Assembly: GCA_031289165.1 (NCBI GenBank)
Contig: JAITPZ010000101.1
Coordinates: forward strand, 1-5,683
Direction: 5' to 3'
Source of the DNA: Synergistaceae bacterium
GTDB lineage: Bacteria; Synergistota; Synergistia; Synergistales; Aminobacteriaceae
Length of the DNA stretch: 5,683 nt
This document shows, piece by piece, positions 5,540 through 5,683 of the stretch. The first letter of the stretch is position 1. Each line of letters begins with the position of its first letter. Under the pieces are notes generated by a model, which was not told where the DNA came from, searched no databases, and saw nothing but the letters and a program-made list of their open reading frames with translations. The translations under genes were made by a program, and so were the position numbers.

Positions 5540-5683
5540 TCAATACACCATATCTTCTACAGACCCACCTGTTCCTTCGTCATACCCGATGTCCGGTTTC
5601 ACCCCGTTCTCGCTCTTGTTGTTTTTACCGTTGAGGCTGACGTGGCTGTACCCGGCGAAGCCGCCCTTGTACATGTTCAGTTC
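5540..5683 (-). CDS. C-terminal end of an unidentified protein (5' end beyond window)
   Basis: On the minus strand, an open frame runs from the right window edge (5683) for 47 codons to a TGA at 5542-5540. It is Gly, Asn, Asp and Tyr rich: MYKGGFAGYSHVSLNGKNNK, then a tail with KPDIGYDEGTGG and an EDMVY end. Codon choice looks coding (many C/G third positions, as in AAC, GGC, TTC, TAC, GTC), in contrast to the neighbouring + strand frames. I do not recognise the family. The composition would fit a surface or secreted protein, but that is only an impression. It converges on the metN remnant and the sulfur block. A chance frame is possible, as only 47 codons are visible. Confidence 0.4.
   Translation of the reverse strand, partial: ELNMYKGGFAGYSHVSLNGKNNKSENGVKPDIGYDEGTGGSVEDMVY

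Noticed and set aside
5317..5634. An apparent 105-codon + strand gene starting with GTG and carrying a Walker A motif
   Set aside because: Only the first 26 or so residues resemble MetN. The rest is read out of frame after the 11-bp duplication, so it is not an intact gene.

Overview
The window looks like bacterial chromosome of moderately high G+C. It is densely packed, with almost every gene on the + strand and overlapping its neighbour by 4 to 20 bases. The taxon cannot be fixed from the sequence alone: nothing here is lineage-specific, and no rRNA or tRNA gene is present. The content is sulfur and cysteine metabolism throughout.

Region 1 (1-2674) is a four-gene translationally coupled block: a 5'-truncated PLP-dependent cysteine synthase (CysK/CysM family), a JAMM/MPN+ metalloprotease of the Mec type, a small ubiquitin-fold sulfur carrier (ThiS/MoaD/CysO type), and a ThiF/MoeB-type E1-like activating enzyme fused to a rhodanese domain (MoeZ/MOCS3 architecture). 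These are the parts of the protein-thiocarboxylate route to cysteine known from Mycobacterium (CysO-CysM-Mec, with MoeZ). The carrier does not end in the usual Gly-Gly. It carries a short tail (GGICP) that would have to be removed before activation, and the neighbouring protease is the obvious candidate.

Region 2 (2812-5278), after a 137-base gap, holds a Family 2A encapsulin shell protein (SrpI-like, HK97 fold). It overlaps by 20 bases a type II (SufS-like) cysteine desulfurase with an extra N-terminal extension of about 108 residues, the form expected of the encapsulated cargo. The inferred scheme for both regions is that the encapsulated desulfurase takes sulfur from cysteine and stores or shields it, the rhodanese-E1 protein loads sulfur on the carrier as a thiocarboxylate, the cysteine synthase joins it to an activated serine, and the JAMM protease releases cysteine. 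Physical linkage of an encapsulin-desulfurase pair with a complete carrier-based cysteine pathway is the main point of interest.

Region 3 (5279-5683) is a decayed junction. A perfect 10-bp hairpin spans the desulfurase stop codon. It is followed by a headless fragment of a MetN-like methionine-importer ATPase, broken by an exact 11-bp tandem duplication. The end of an unidentified minus-strand gene enters from the right edge.
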